Assembly (NCBI RefSeq): GCF_000733765.1
Contig: NZ_JPOG01000001.1
Span: 2,790,001 to 2,854,000 of the forward strand
Reading direction: 5' to 3'
Source: Algiphilus aromaticivorans DG1253
GTDB taxonomy: Bacteria; Pseudomonadota; Gammaproteobacteria; Nevskiales; Nevskiaceae
DNA: 64,000 bases
A model generated the notes under the pieces. It searched no databases and was not told the origin of the DNA. It worked only from the letters and a program-made list of their open reading frames with translations. A program made the translations under genes and the position numbers. Below are positions 8,251-16,965 of the stretch, in pieces; within the stretch, counting starts at the first letter, position 1, and each line of letters starts with the position of its first letter.

Positions 8251-9269
8251 GCCGACACCCCCTGCGCGTCGATGGCCTCGAGGCAGCCCGCGGTCTCCAG
8301 CCAGGGCGCGATGCGCTGGCGGCTGCCTGCATCCAGGCCGGCGAAGGCCTCGCGCAGCGCGCTCAGGCACTTCACCTGATAGCGGAAGGGCGCCTGCGCG
8401 TAGCGTCGCCCGCGCAGCTGCACGGCCATTTCCTCCTCGCCGGCCTCCCAGGCACGGGCATTGGCCGCCAGGAAGGGCAGATAGTCGCGGCCCACCAAAC
8501 CCAGCAGCGCAGCGATGGCTGGGGCGGGCTTTGCCCCGGACTCACGCCAGTCGCCTTCCACGCCGGAGGCATCGTCCATCGCGCGCAGCCAGACGTCCAG
8601 TCGCGGCGCCTTTTCGCGCAGGACCGCCTGCGGCGTCGGATCGGTGGCCAGCATCTTGAGCTGGCCGTAGAGCGCGAAGTCGGCCAGCGACGGCCGGCTG
8701 CCGAAGAGGAAGGCGGCGCCGTTGAGATGCGGCTCCAGCGCCGCGAGCAGATCGGCAAAGCTTTCCTCGATGATCGGCGCGTTGTCGGACGTGCAGCCCA
8801 CCAGCGCCATGCGCCCCTGCTGGCGCTCACGCATATAGGCCATGGCCTGCGCACGGCGGTTGGCGTCGGCGCCCGGCTGGTGTTCGTCGACGATCCAGGC
8901 CTGCGCGAAGTCGGCGTCGGCCGCGTAGTACCAGCGGTAGTGGAACATGATCTTCGTGACCCACTCGTCGGCGAAGTCCTCGATCAGATGACAGAGAAAG
9001 GCGTCGGCGGAATCGGCCGGCACCACCGAGCGCGCGCCGTGGCGCGCCTCCAGCGCGTGCGCAAGCGGTGTCGAGTCGACGCGGTAGTCGGTCTCCTCCG
9101 GGAAGCGCAGCATCGGCACGATCTGCGGCTTGACGTGCGCGATCTCGGCCTCCACCGCCACCGTGCGCGGCACCCAGACGTGGGAAATGCGCCGGTAACG
9201 CAGCAGCGCGCGCAGCTTGTTGGAATAGGGCGAGGGCGTGCTGCCGATGAGGCGGTAGGGCGCGGTCAT
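8247..9269 (-). CDS. Extended glutathione S-transferase family protein
   Basis: 340 residues. The N-terminal 80 residues are a thioredoxin-like GST domain (RLIGSTPSPYSNKLRALL, with the Ser/Tyr region that activates glutathione). The all-helical C-terminal domain contains EDFADEWVTKIMFHYRW and RPSLADFALYGQL, the latter the GST N-capping box. It is longer than a normal GST (200-230 residues) by about 100 residues at the C terminus. Two paralogues with the same extension lie at 15847-18065. The frame continues upstream into the DUF3604 gene, but the ATG at 9269 starts the GST domain precisely. It forms a coupled pair with the following isomerase-like gene. Confidence 0.85.
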   Translation of the reverse strand: MTAPYRLIGSTPSPYSNKLRALLRYRRISHVWVPRTVAVEAEIAHVKPQIVPMLRFPEETDYRVDSTPLAHALEARHGARSVVPADSADAFLCHLIEDFADEWVTKIMFHYRWYYAADADFAQAWIVDEHQPGADANRRAQAMAYMRERQQGRMALVGCTSDNAPIIEESFADLLAALEPHLNGAAFLFGSRPSLADFALYGQLKMLATDPTPQAVLREKAPRLDVWLRAMDDASGVEGDWRESGAKPAPAIAALLGLVGRDYLPFLAANARAWEAGEEEMAVQLRGRRYAQAPFRYQVKCLSALREAFAGLDAGSRQRIAPWLETAGCLEAIDAQGVSA

Positions 9270-9292
9270 GCCGTCTCCTTCTTCGAAAAGGC

Positions 9293-11536
9293 TCAGTTCG
9301 AGGGGCGCAGATAGATGGGCGAGGACCAGGCGCGCTGGGCGGCAGGCGCCAGGCAGTCGTCCTCGGCGGGCGTGCGCGGGTCGCCGTAGCAGGGGTCGAC
9401 CGCCACGCATTCGCCCGCGGCATTTGTCTCGCAGCGCAGGTTGGCGGCGTTGATGGTGGCCTGCTCGGCCTGCAGCGCGCGCACGTAGTAGATCGTCTCG
9501 CGGCCGGCCTCCGCATATTCCGGGTCGCTGAAGCGCACGGTGCAGCCCGTGCCGTCGCCGGGGCAGTCCAGCACCTTCCACGGGTCCTCGATCAGCTCGC
9601 CGACGGGTTCGTCGGGGTCGGTCTGTGGCCGAATGCGCACGACCTCGATGGCGGTGATGGGGTACCTGGTGTCGCCGGGGTGGTAGCACTCGCCCCCCGA
9701 CAGCTTCTGCAATCGCTCGGCGCCGAGGCGCGCCACGACATCCTCCGGGCAGCCGTCGCGCTGCTCGAAGGCACCGAGCGCGCGCACCTCGAACTCGGGA
9801 ACATCTCCGCGTCGCAGGATGCTGCCCATCGGCTGGCGCGCATCCGCCTCGATCAAGTCGAACCAGAGCAGGATGCGCGGTCCCGACGTGGCGTAGACCT
9901 CGCGCCGGTTGATGGCGTCCCAGATCGCCTCGCGGTCGCGCCCGATGCTGTGCACGGCCATCAGCCCGCCCGTGTAGAAGAAGGAAGCCTGGCGCTCGGA
10001 CTCGTTGACCTGCAGGAAGTTGTAGGCGGCGTTGCCCGGGTCGAAGGCGCGCGAGCCGCCCTCGGCCGCGTCGGTACGCGCGGCGTCGACGAAGACCTTC
10101 TGCGCCAGCGGATTGTGCGCGCCGTAGGTGTCGGTGACGCTTTGGCGGTCGACCTCCTTGAAGCCATGGCCGGGGCGCGCGTTGTGGTCGTCGCTGGAGC
10201 CGACGAAGCCGAAGCGCAGCCCGAAGGGGTCGCCGTCCTCATCAGATTCGTCGAAGTTGCGCTTGGCGAGGATGTACTGCACGGAGCCACCCGGCCGGTG
10301 ATTCAGCGGGGGCTGGAAGCAGTCGCGGCACTGACCGGCGTCCAGCCAGTCGGCCGCGTCTGTGCCCGGTACGACCAGATGCCCGGCACGGCCGGCCTGC
10401 ACGTAGCGCTTCTGCGCGCGGGTGACTTCGGCCTCGCATTCGGCCGATTCTGGGGCATCGCAACGGCTGCGCACGATCTGCCCGGCGCGGCGGCAGCTCG
10501 GCAGATAATCATCGGTAGCCTCCGGACAGGCCAGCTCGCCGTCAGCGACGCGCGTGGCGGCACGCCAATCGCGGTAGGGCTCGGCGTTGCCGTGGCCGGA
10601 ATAGACCTCGATGAGCTTCTGGCGCTCGGCGTCGGCGTGCTCGGGCACGATCTGCTTGTCCCAGTCATAGGCCGGCGGGGTGTAGAAGCCCCAGGTGGTG
10701 CCGTGCGGCACCACCTGCACCGGGAGATCCCAGTCGGCCAGCTTCGCCAGCAGCACCTCCGGCGTAGCGGCCAGCTCCATGCAGTCGGCGGGCAGCTCAC
10801 GTACCGGCACGCCGTCTTCACAGGGCGACACCGCGCGCAGCTCGGCGGACTTGCGGCGCTGGTCGAACTGCCGCTGCCGGCTGCCGGGGCTCACCAGATA
10901 GGGCCCGATGTACTTCTCGAAGGCGGAGAGACTGTCCTGGCGCATGGCGTCGAAGGCGACACCGGCGGCAGCGATCGGCCGGGTCGGCGTACGGTCTTCG
11001 TCGTCGTGCAGCAGGAAGATGTTGCGGTGGCCGTAGTGCGTCTCGGCAGTATTGCCCATCTGCGTCCATTCCCAGCCGAGGAAGGTCACTAGATCGGGGT
11101 TCGCCGGGTCACCGGCGGCGGCATTGCAGGCGCGCACTGTGTCGCGGATCAGCTGCCAGTGCCGCGGCGTCAGGCTCTCGGCGTGGTCGGTGTGCGCCCA
11201 GAAGTCGAGCTGCGCGACGAAGCGCGCGTAATCGCAGGCGTCGGCCGGCGGGTGGACACCCTCGCCACCCAGCACGGGCAGGCTCCAGGCGAAGGCGTCC
11301 ATCGAGAAGGTGGTGTGCGCGTGCACGTCGCCGAAGAGGATCTGTTTGGTAGCCGGCGCATCCAGCGTCTCGCGCGCTGATCGCTGCCGGGCTTCGGCCT
11401 CCGCCACGCCGACGTGCTGCGCTGCCGTGATGGTGCCGGCCTGTTCGGGCTCGCCGCGACTGTCGATGGCGATGAAGCCGAACGCGCCGCCCAGCAGCGC
11501 CCCCACGACCAGCAGCGCAATAATGAATCCCCGCAT
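9293..11536 (-). CDS. DUF3604 family protein, membrane-anchored
   Basis: 747 residues. An N-terminal hydrophobic segment (about residues 4-25) acts as a signal anchor; there is no lipobox. The DUF3604 core begins with LFGDVHAHTTFSMDAF, a His-x-His metal site typical of PHP-type phosphoesterase folds, followed by FWAHTDHAES and later FVGSSDDHNARPGHG and VYATSGPR. The domain is believed to be a metal-dependent hydrolase, but no substrate is known. GGGGAGG precedes the ATG. It is divergent from a PpiC/HupE pair across an 84-bp region carrying the shared TTACAT motif, and it is upstream of the GST/isomerase pair. A homologue lies at 24776. Confidence 0.88.
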   Translation of the reverse strand: MRGFIIALLVVGALLGGAFGFIAIDSRGEPEQAGTITAAQHVGVAEAEARQRSARETLDAPATKQILFGDVHAHTTFSMDAFAWSLPVLGGEGVHPPADACDYARFVAQLDFWAHTDHAESLTPRHWQLIRDTVRACNAAAGDPANPDLVTFLGWEWTQMGNTAETHYGHRNIFLLHDDEDRTPTRPIAAAGVAFDAMRQDSLSAFEKYIGPYLVSPGSRQRQFDQRRKSAELRAVSPCEDGVPVRELPADCMELAATPEVLLAKLADWDLPVQVVPHGTTWGFYTPPAYDWDKQIVPEHADAERQKLIEVYSGHGNAEPYRDWRAATRVADGELACPEATDDYLPSCRRAGQIVRSRCDAPESAECEAEVTRAQKRYVQAGRAGHLVVPGTDAADWLDAGQCRDCFQPPLNHRPGGSVQYILAKRNFDESDEDGDPFGLRFGFVGSSDDHNARPGHGFKEVDRQSVTDTYGAHNPLAQKVFVDAARTDAAEGGSRAFDPGNAAYNFLQVNESERQASFFYTGGLMAVHSIGRDREAIWDAINRREVYATSGPRILLWFDLIEADARQPMGSILRRGDVPEFEVRALGAFEQRDGCPEDVVARLGAERLQKLSGGECYHPGDTRYPITAIEVVRIRPQTDPDEPVGELIEDPWKVLDCPGDGTGCTVRFSDPEYAEAGRETIYYVRALQAEQATINAANLRCETNAAGECVAVDPCYGDPRTPAEDDCLAPAAQRAWSSPIYLRPSN

Positions 11537-11565
11537 CGCGCACCTCCCCGTTTTGTTCTATATTT

Positions 11566-11583
11566 TTTACATCATGTCATATT
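11566..11583. promoter_or_regulatory. Shared cluster motif, copy A
   Basis: TTTACATCATGTCATATT lies between the divergent DUF3604 and PpiC genes. It matches TTACATnnnGnCnnAT, which also occurs at 15127, 20559 and 20604, always in a promoter region of this cluster. It contains the small palindrome ACATCATGT and is probably an operator. Confidence 0.5.
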
Positions 11584-11620
11584 CTAAGGCCATGTCGCCG
11601 TCCTGCTTCCGCGCAGCGCG

Positions 11621-12475
11621 ATGACCGCAAGCACGAACAGCCCCCGCATGACACGCTGGCTGATCGTCGGGCTGATCACCGGCCTGGCCATCGCCATGAT
11701 GGGCCTGATCCGGGAGCAAGCGCCAGCCCCGCTCCCCGAGGACCTCATAGCGCGCGCCGCCGGCCAGGACATCACGCGCACCGACTACGAAGCCGCACTG
11801 CGCGCTGTCGCCGCCGACAAGCGCGGGCCATTGACCGCGGCGGACCGGCGGCGCGTGCGCGAGCAGCTGGTCAACGAGGCCCTGCTCGTCGCCCACGGGC
11901 GCGATCTCGGCCTGGTCGAGCGCGTGCCGCGGCTGCGCGACACGCTGGTCGACGAGGTACTGGACAGCCTGCGCGCCGAGGCCGAGTCGGAGCCGGTCCT
12001 TGAGGCAACGCTGCGCGCCTACTACGCCGACAACCGCGCGCGCTTTGCCGGCCCCGATCTGCTGCAGCTGGATGCGTTGCGCTTCCCCGACGAGGCGAGC
12101 GCACGGGCTGCTTCCGAAGCGCTGTCCGAGGGCAGCGACATGGCCACGGTCGCGCGGCGCGAGGGGGGCACGCGCCTGCCCCTGCCCGACGGCCCGCTGC
12201 CGGCCGCCAAACTGCGCGACTACGTCGGCGCCAGCGCCGCCGAAGCCGCGACGCGGCTCGAAACCGGCAAGCCGAAGCAGATCGTCACCGAGGCCGGCAC
12301 CCATCTGCTGCTGCGCCTGGAGGCGCGCCAGCCGGCCCCGGAGCCGGCCTTTGCCGACATCGCCGACAGCCTGCGTCAGGCCATCGTCCGCGATCGCGCC
12401 GAGGCGCTGATGGCCGAGCGGCTGGCTGCGCTGCGCGAGCGCTACCCGGTGCAGCGCAGCGATGACCCGGACTAG
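11621..12475 (+). CDS. PpiC-type (SurA-like) peptidyl-prolyl isomerase, membrane-anchored
   Basis: 284 residues. One N-terminal membrane helix (about residues 11-30) anchors a periplasmic domain. Residues 40-125 resemble the SurA N-terminal chaperone region (RREQLVNEALLVAHGRDLGL-type helices) and the rest the parvulin domain, which is short and divergent. The family folds outer-membrane and exported proteins. Its last 14 bp overlap the start of the HupE/UreJ gene, so the two are translated together. A second PpiC-HupE pair is at 22924-24764. Isomerase activity is uncertain because the parvulin core is weakly conserved. Confidence 0.75.
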   Translation: MTASTNSPRMTRWLIVGLITGLAIAMMGLIREQAPAPLPEDLIARAAGQDITRTDYEAALRAVAADKRGPLTAADRRRVREQLVNEALLVAHGRDLGLVERVPRLRDTLVDEVLDSLRAEAESEPVLEATLRAYYADNRARFAGPDLLQLDALRFPDEASARAASEALSEGSDMATVARREGGTRLPLPDGPLPAAKLRDYVGASAAEAATRLETGKPKQIVTEAGTHLLLRLEARQPAPEPAFADIADSLRQAIVRDRAEALMAERLAALRERYPVQRSDDPD

Positions 12476-13625
12476 GCGGCTCGCCGGCGCGCTGCTGCTG
12501 AGCCTGCTGGCCGGCGCGGCCGAGGCCCACACGCGCAGCGTCTCGCACGGCTTCTGGGAGGTCACCGGCAGCAGCGTCGAGGCGCGGGTGGTCATCCCGC
12601 TGCTGGAGATCACGCGCATGGGCATCCGGCCGGAGACCCCGACAGGCCGCGCCCGCGCCGGCGAAGCGTTGATGGCGGCGCTGCGCGTGCACGACGCCGA
12701 AGGCGTCTGTGCATCGAGCGCCCGCCTGCCACCCGAGGTGCGCGACGGCAATCTCATCCACCACTGGCGCGTCGATTGCGCGTCGCCGCCGCGCATGCTG
12801 GCGAGTGGCCTCTTCGCGGGTAGTGCCATCGCGCATACCCACTTCGCCCGCCTGCAAGCCAACGGCGAAGAACCGGTAAGCGCCGTGCTGAGCCCGCGCC
12901 AGCCAGAGTGGCGGTGGCAGGCCAGCGCAAGCACCGCACCCGGCAGCTTCGGTGCCTTCGTCGCCCATGGCGTCAGCCACATCCTCACCGGCTGGGATCA
13001 TCTGCTCTTCCTGCTCGTGCTGGTGGTACTGGCGCGCTCGCTGAAGGAGGTGGTCGTGCTGGCCACCGGCTTCACCCTCGGTCACAGCGCCACGCTGGCG
13101 CTGGCCGTGCTCGACATCGCCCGCCCCGCCGCGCCGGCCATCGAGGCCTTCATCGCGCTGTCCATCGTGCTGATAGCGCTGGAGAACGGCGTGCGTCTGG
13201 ACACACGCAGCCGCGGCTTCGCGCTCGCCGCCGCGACGGGGCTGCTGGGGCTGGCCGCGCTGTCGCCGGTGATGGCGCCGACGGTGGTGGCCGGCCTGGC
13301 GCTGGCCGGGCTGTGCTACACGGCGCTTCTGGCGCGCGACGCGCCGGGGCTGCCCCTGCGGCTGGCGCTGACCGCAGCCTTCGGACTCTTCCACGGCTTC
13401 GGCTTCGCCGGTGAGCTCACGGCGCTGGATCTGGGGCCGGCGCTGCTGCTGCCCGCCCTGCTCGGCTTCAATCTGGGCGTCGAGGCGGGCCAGCTGCTGA
13501 TGCTCACCGCCATCTGGCCGCTGCTTCTGCTGCTGCGCCGCGCGCGCCTGCCGGCTGCGGCTGCTGCCAGCAGCATGGCCGCCGGCATCGGTGTCTACTG
13601 GTTCGTGCTCCGCCTCTTCGGCTGA
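12462..13625 (+). CDS. HupE/UreJ-2 family membrane protein
   Basis: 387 residues. A signal peptide ends in AEA, so the mature protein would begin with His (HTRSVSHGFW). An exported domain of about 140 residues follows, then six or seven membrane helices. The first holds HILTGWDHLLFLL and a later one FHGFGFAGEL, the His/Asp motifs typical of HupE/UreJ proteins, which are thought to move nickel or cobalt. This type with a large periplasmic N-terminal domain belongs to the second HupE/UreJ family, whose substrate is not established. It is coupled to the PpiC gene and convergent with the following lipoprotein gene. Confidence 0.85.
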   Translation: MTRTRRLAGALLLSLLAGAAEAHTRSVSHGFWEVTGSSVEARVVIPLLEITRMGIRPETPTGRARAGEALMAALRVHDAEGVCASSARLPPEVRDGNLIHHWRVDCASPPRMLASGLFAGSAIAHTHFARLQANGEEPVSAVLSPRQPEWRWQASASTAPGSFGAFVAHGVSHILTGWDHLLFLLVLVVLARSLKEVVVLATGFTLGHSATLALAVLDIARPAAPAIEAFIALSIVLIALENGVRLDTRSRGFALAAATGLLGLAALSPVMAPTVVAGLALAGLCYTALLARDAPGLPLRLALTAAFGLFHGFGFAGELTALDLGPALLLPALLGFNLGVEAGQLLMLTAIWPLLLLLRRARLPAAAAASSMAAGIGVYWFVLRLFG

Positions 13626-13628
13626 GCC

Positions 13629-15107
13629 TCAGCGCCCCGCCGCGCCGCTGGCATTCAGGACCGGCCCGAGCAGGCCGCCGGGCGCGCGTTCGGCCTGTTC
13701 GGCGGCGCAAGCCGCGAATATCTCTGCGGCATCGCCCCCGGCGGCCTCGAAGGTCGCGCGGCTGCAGTAGGTCGCCTGCGGGAAGTAGTCGCCCATCACC
13801 GCGTCCGGATCGGTCCCGCGCGGCACGTTGTGGATGGCCTCGGCGAAATCGTCGGCGGGCAGCATGTGCCGGTAGATCAGGATGCCGTCCTTGTAGATGC
13901 CGCCCCAGGGCAGCCAGGCGATACCGGCATCGGCCACCGCGTTCCCGGGCCGGTCGGCGGCATCCGACACCGCCACGGTGAAGAAGCCTTCCGCGTCGAG
14001 TGGCGCGTCGCGGTCGATGACGCAATCGACGAAACGCTGGGTGGCGAACTCGTTCTGACAGACCGACCAGTAACGCAGGTTGGGCCGCGCACCGCTGCTC
14101 GCCGCCCGCGCATCGCCGGGAAAGGTGGGCGCACGGGCGCGCAGCAGATAGATATCGCCGAAGGCACGATCGAAGCCCGTGGAGGTGTAGGCGTTGTGCA
14201 CATTGCTGAGAAAGCCGCCGCCTCCTGCGGTCTGCTCGGGGAGCGCATCCGTCAGCGGCAGCTCGGCCGGCAGCAGGTTGCCCAGGACGGCCAGCGCGGT
14301 ATCGGGCAGCCCGTAGAAGACGCGCGTGCTGGGCGGAGAGGTCGCCAGCGGCAGATTCAGCCCGAGGGCCTGATCCACGGCATCTGGGTAGTCGGCGCCG
14401 ACGATGAGATCGTTGAGCGGCACGCCCGGCAAGAGCCCGAAGGCATTGGGCAGCGGCGCCTCCTCGCAAGCGCCCAGCGGCAACAGCTCGTTGCTGCCAT
14501 CCGTGGTCTCCAGCGCAAGCTGAGGCAGTCCGACACCGCCCTTGAAGTCCTCGAAGTCGGCCGGCACATAGGTGCGGTAGAGCATGGCCGTCAGCGGATT
14601 GGGCAGCCCCGGGCCGAGATCGACCTGGCCGGAATAGATGCTGTTCGGCGCCGGCTGATCGGGCCGTCCGGTGAATTCGACGAAGGCCGTATAGCCCGCA
14701 CCGGGTCCCGCGTCGGGATTGCGGAATGGGTTGCGGCCGGCCTCATCGGGGGCGATCTCGACGTCGGCAATGGCGTCGATGGGGCGCAGCAGCGGGTCGT
14801 AGACGTTGAAGGAGAAGTAGCGCGCATCCGGATAGCGCCCGTCGATGCGCAGCCGGGTGCCCGGAATGTTCGGCACCAGCGCGAGCCAGTAGCGCGCGCC
14901 GGCATCCGGAAAGGCGACATTCGTCGTCTCGATGTCCGATACCGCCAACCAGCTGCAGCCGAGACCGGCGCGCGGCTCGGTGCCGTCGGGCGGTGCCGAG
15001 GCGACAGGCGCGCCGTCGCCAGCAGTAACGGCGCTTCCGTTGCCGCAAGCGCTCAGCAACAGCGCCGCGGACAGCATCAGCGCAGCGCGCGCGATGGCAG
15101 TGAACAT
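13629..15107 (-). CDS. Large periplasmic lipoprotein of unknown function
   Basis: 492 residues with a clear lipoprotein signal (LLSAC, Cys20 or so). The mature part is acidic and rich in beta strands and turns, with segments such as ARYFSFNVYDPLLRPID and YRHMLPADDFAEAIHNVPRG. The first recalls DUF1214/DUF1254-type domains, but I cannot assign a family. The start is well supported by GAGGAGG six bases before the ATG. It is divergent from the TetR regulator, with a copy of the cluster motif close to its own start. Its position suggests it belongs to the same regulon as the DUF3604 genes. Confidence 0.8.
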   Translation of the reverse strand: MFTAIARAALMLSAALLLSACGNGSAVTAGDGAPVASAPPDGTEPRAGLGCSWLAVSDIETTNVAFPDAGARYWLALVPNIPGTRLRIDGRYPDARYFSFNVYDPLLRPIDAIADVEIAPDEAGRNPFRNPDAGPGAGYTAFVEFTGRPDQPAPNSIYSGQVDLGPGLPNPLTAMLYRTYVPADFEDFKGGVGLPQLALETTDGSNELLPLGACEEAPLPNAFGLLPGVPLNDLIVGADYPDAVDQALGLNLPLATSPPSTRVFYGLPDTALAVLGNLLPAELPLTDALPEQTAGGGGFLSNVHNAYTSTGFDRAFGDIYLLRARAPTFPGDARAASSGARPNLRYWSVCQNEFATQRFVDCVIDRDAPLDAEGFFTVAVSDAADRPGNAVADAGIAWLPWGGIYKDGILIYRHMLPADDFAEAIHNVPRGTDPDAVMGDYFPQATYCSRATFEAAGGDAAEIFAACAAEQAERAPGGLLGPVLNASGAAGR

Positions 15108-15126
15108 GCTCGCCTCCTCGTGTTTT

Positions 15127-15144
15127 CTTACATTCTGCCCAATT
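15127..15144. promoter_or_regulatory. Shared cluster motif, copy C
   Basis: CTTACATTCTGCCCAATT, 20 bp before the lipoprotein gene and between it and the divergent TetR gene. It fits TTACATnnnGnCnnAT. Position next to the regulator gene is typical of TetR autoregulation. Confidence 0.5.
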
Positions 15145-15205
15145 CGGACGTCGCCGGGAGCGGCCCGTGTCGACAGCGCGCTGTTCCGCCCCTTAAGCTC
15201 GCGCC

Positions 15206-15841
15206 ATGCCACGCCAATCCTCAGAATCCGCGCGGGCCGCCGCCGGCGCGGGCCGCAAGCGCTCCTATCTTCGCCGCGGTGAGCGCAAGCAGATGCTGCT
15301 CGACGTTGCCGCCGGCGTCGTCGAGGCACAGGGCTGGACGGCGCTCAGCATGAGCGCGCTGGCGACGGCTGCCGGTGTCAGCCGGCAGCTCGTCTATCAC
15401 TACTTCCCGAATCTCGAGACGCTGATCGCCAAGACGGCGTGGCACATCTTCAACGACACCATCGAGGGCACGCGCGCCTCCATCGCGGCACACCCGGGCA
15501 ATCTGCGCGAAGCGGCCGAAAGCGCCGAGGCGGTGACGCTGGATCTGCCACCGGGCCGCGGTGACGCGCTCTGGCAGCTCATAGCCGGAACGGCCGGCGC
15601 TACGCCCGAGTTGGAGCGCATCCGCCGCGGCATTCGCCAGCTGGTCGCGGAAACCTGGCAGCCCTCGATGGAGAGCGAGCTCGGTCTTGAAGGCGAGGAC
15701 GCCCGCGCCGGCAGCTGGATGATGGTCATGGCCTTCTGGGGCATGCGCCAGCTGGTACGCGACGGCGACCTCAGCCGCGAACGCGGCACGGCCATCTTCA
15801 ATGCGCTGCTCGATCGTCTGACGCGGACGCCCGAAAGCTAG
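15206..15841 (+). CDS. TetR/AcrR family transcriptional regulator
   Basis: 211 residues. Residues about 28-75 are the TetR helix-turn-helix: LLDVAAGVVEAQGWTALSMS, then ATAAGVSRQLVYHYFPNLETL. The C-terminal ligand domain has no recognised effector motif. It is divergent from the large lipoprotein gene, the usual arrangement for a TetR repressor, and lies in the middle of the cluster whose promoters share TTACATnnnGnCnnAT. I infer it is the cluster regulator responding to a small hydrophobic ligand; this is not shown by sequence alone. Confidence 0.9.
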   Translation: MPRQSSESARAAAGAGRKRSYLRRGERKQMLLDVAAGVVEAQGWTALSMSALATAAGVSRQLVYHYFPNLETLIAKTAWHIFNDTIEGTRASIAAHPGNLREAAESAEAVTLDLPPGRGDALWQLIAGTAGATPELERIRRGIRQLVAETWQPSMESELGLEGEDARAGSWMMVMAFWGMRQLVRDGDLSRERGTAIFNALLDRLTRTPES

Positions 15842-15846
15842 CGCGC

Positions 15847-16965
15847 TCAGTTCCGCGGTTGGCCGAGCAAGGCCACGCGCAGCGACTGGCGGTGCCGGCC
15901 GGCCGTCACCGGCAGCGGGGATGTCGCCGCCGTGCCGGGATCGATCGCCCCGTCGGCGTGCAATGCCCCCAAACCGCCGTGCGGCGCGAACAGCCTTTCG
16001 ACGCGCTCGCGCGCATCGACATCGAGCGCGGCGAAGCGCTGCTGCAGCGCATGGCGGCAGGCAACGCGATAGTGATGCGTGACGGTGCCGCGAAGAGCAA
16101 TGCTCGCTCCCTGCCAATCGAAGCGCCGCCGCCCATCGCGGAAGGCCAGCGCATTGGCGTGCAGATAGGGTAGGTAGTCGCCGGCGATGCGCGCCCACAA
16201 CCGCTGCCATTCCGGCGCATCGGGCCACTGCCAGCGCGGCGAGTGTTCCGGTTGCGGTGTCTTCCACAAGCGCGCCAGCCATTCGGCGACTGCCGGCGCG
16301 CGCCGGCGCATGACCTCGGCCGGGTCCGGGTCGTTGCCGAAGTGCCGGAACATCGGCCCGCAGTAACCGAAGTCGGCGACGCTCGGCGTATCGCCGAGCA
16401 GGAAGGGCTGGCGCCGGAGCACCGCCTCCAGCAGATCCAGCTCCTCAAGATAGAGATCGCGCACGACCTGGGCATTGCCGCGATCCATACCATCGCCCCA
16501 CAACCAGGTACGGCGCTGGCGCCAGGCGAAGAAGCGCGCAAAGGCTGCCTTCGGTACGCCCGGCAGGTCGACGCTCTCGGCGATGCGCCGGCCCAGCGCC
16601 AGGCGCGAGGGCATCGGCTCCCAACGCCACCACATCGCCGGGCGCCACAGCCATTCGTCGGCGTAATCCTCGATCAGCGCAGAGACAAAGGCTAGCGCCG
16701 GATCCGCCGGCTGGAAGCAGGGCGTCGGGTGCTGGACTTCCAGCCAGGCGATGGTCGGCGTGGTGTCGAAGAGCCAGCGGCCGTCGTGCAGCGCGACGGC
16801 CGGCACCTTCTTCACCCCGGTGGCGGCATGGATCCGCGCAAAGGCGCGCGCGTCGACCTCCACCGGCTCGTAGGCGATTCCCTTGGCGCGCAGATAGCAC
16901 TCCAGCTTGCCGCTGAAGTAGGAGATGTCCATCTTGTAGACGGTATACGGCGCGCGCCCGCTCAT
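15847..16965 (-). CDS. Extended glutathione S-transferase family protein
   Basis: 372 residues. N-terminal GST thioredoxin domain (YKMDISYFSGKLECYL), then a helical domain with EDYADEWLWRPAMWWRW and TPSVADFGYCGPM. Like the paralogues at 8247 and 16965 it has an extra C-terminal region of about 120 residues. The ATG overlaps the stop of the upstream paralogue by one base (TAATG), so it is translationally coupled. Substrate unknown; the pairing of two related GSTs suggests a heterodimer or sequential steps. Confidence 0.83.
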   Translation of the reverse strand: MSGRAPYTVYKMDISYFSGKLECYLRAKGIAYEPVEVDARAFARIHAATGVKKVPAVALHDGRWLFDTTPTIAWLEVQHPTPCFQPADPALAFVSALIEDYADEWLWRPAMWWRWEPMPSRLALGRRIAESVDLPGVPKAAFARFFAWRQRRTWLWGDGMDRGNAQVVRDLYLEELDLLEAVLRRQPFLLGDTPSVADFGYCGPMFRHFGNDPDPAEVMRRRAPAVAEWLARLWKTPQPEHSPRWQWPDAPEWQRLWARIAGDYLPYLHANALAFRDGRRRFDWQGASIALRGTVTHHYRVACRHALQQRFAALDVDARERVERLFAPHGGLGALHADGAIDPGTAATSPLPVTAGRHRQSLRVALLGQPRN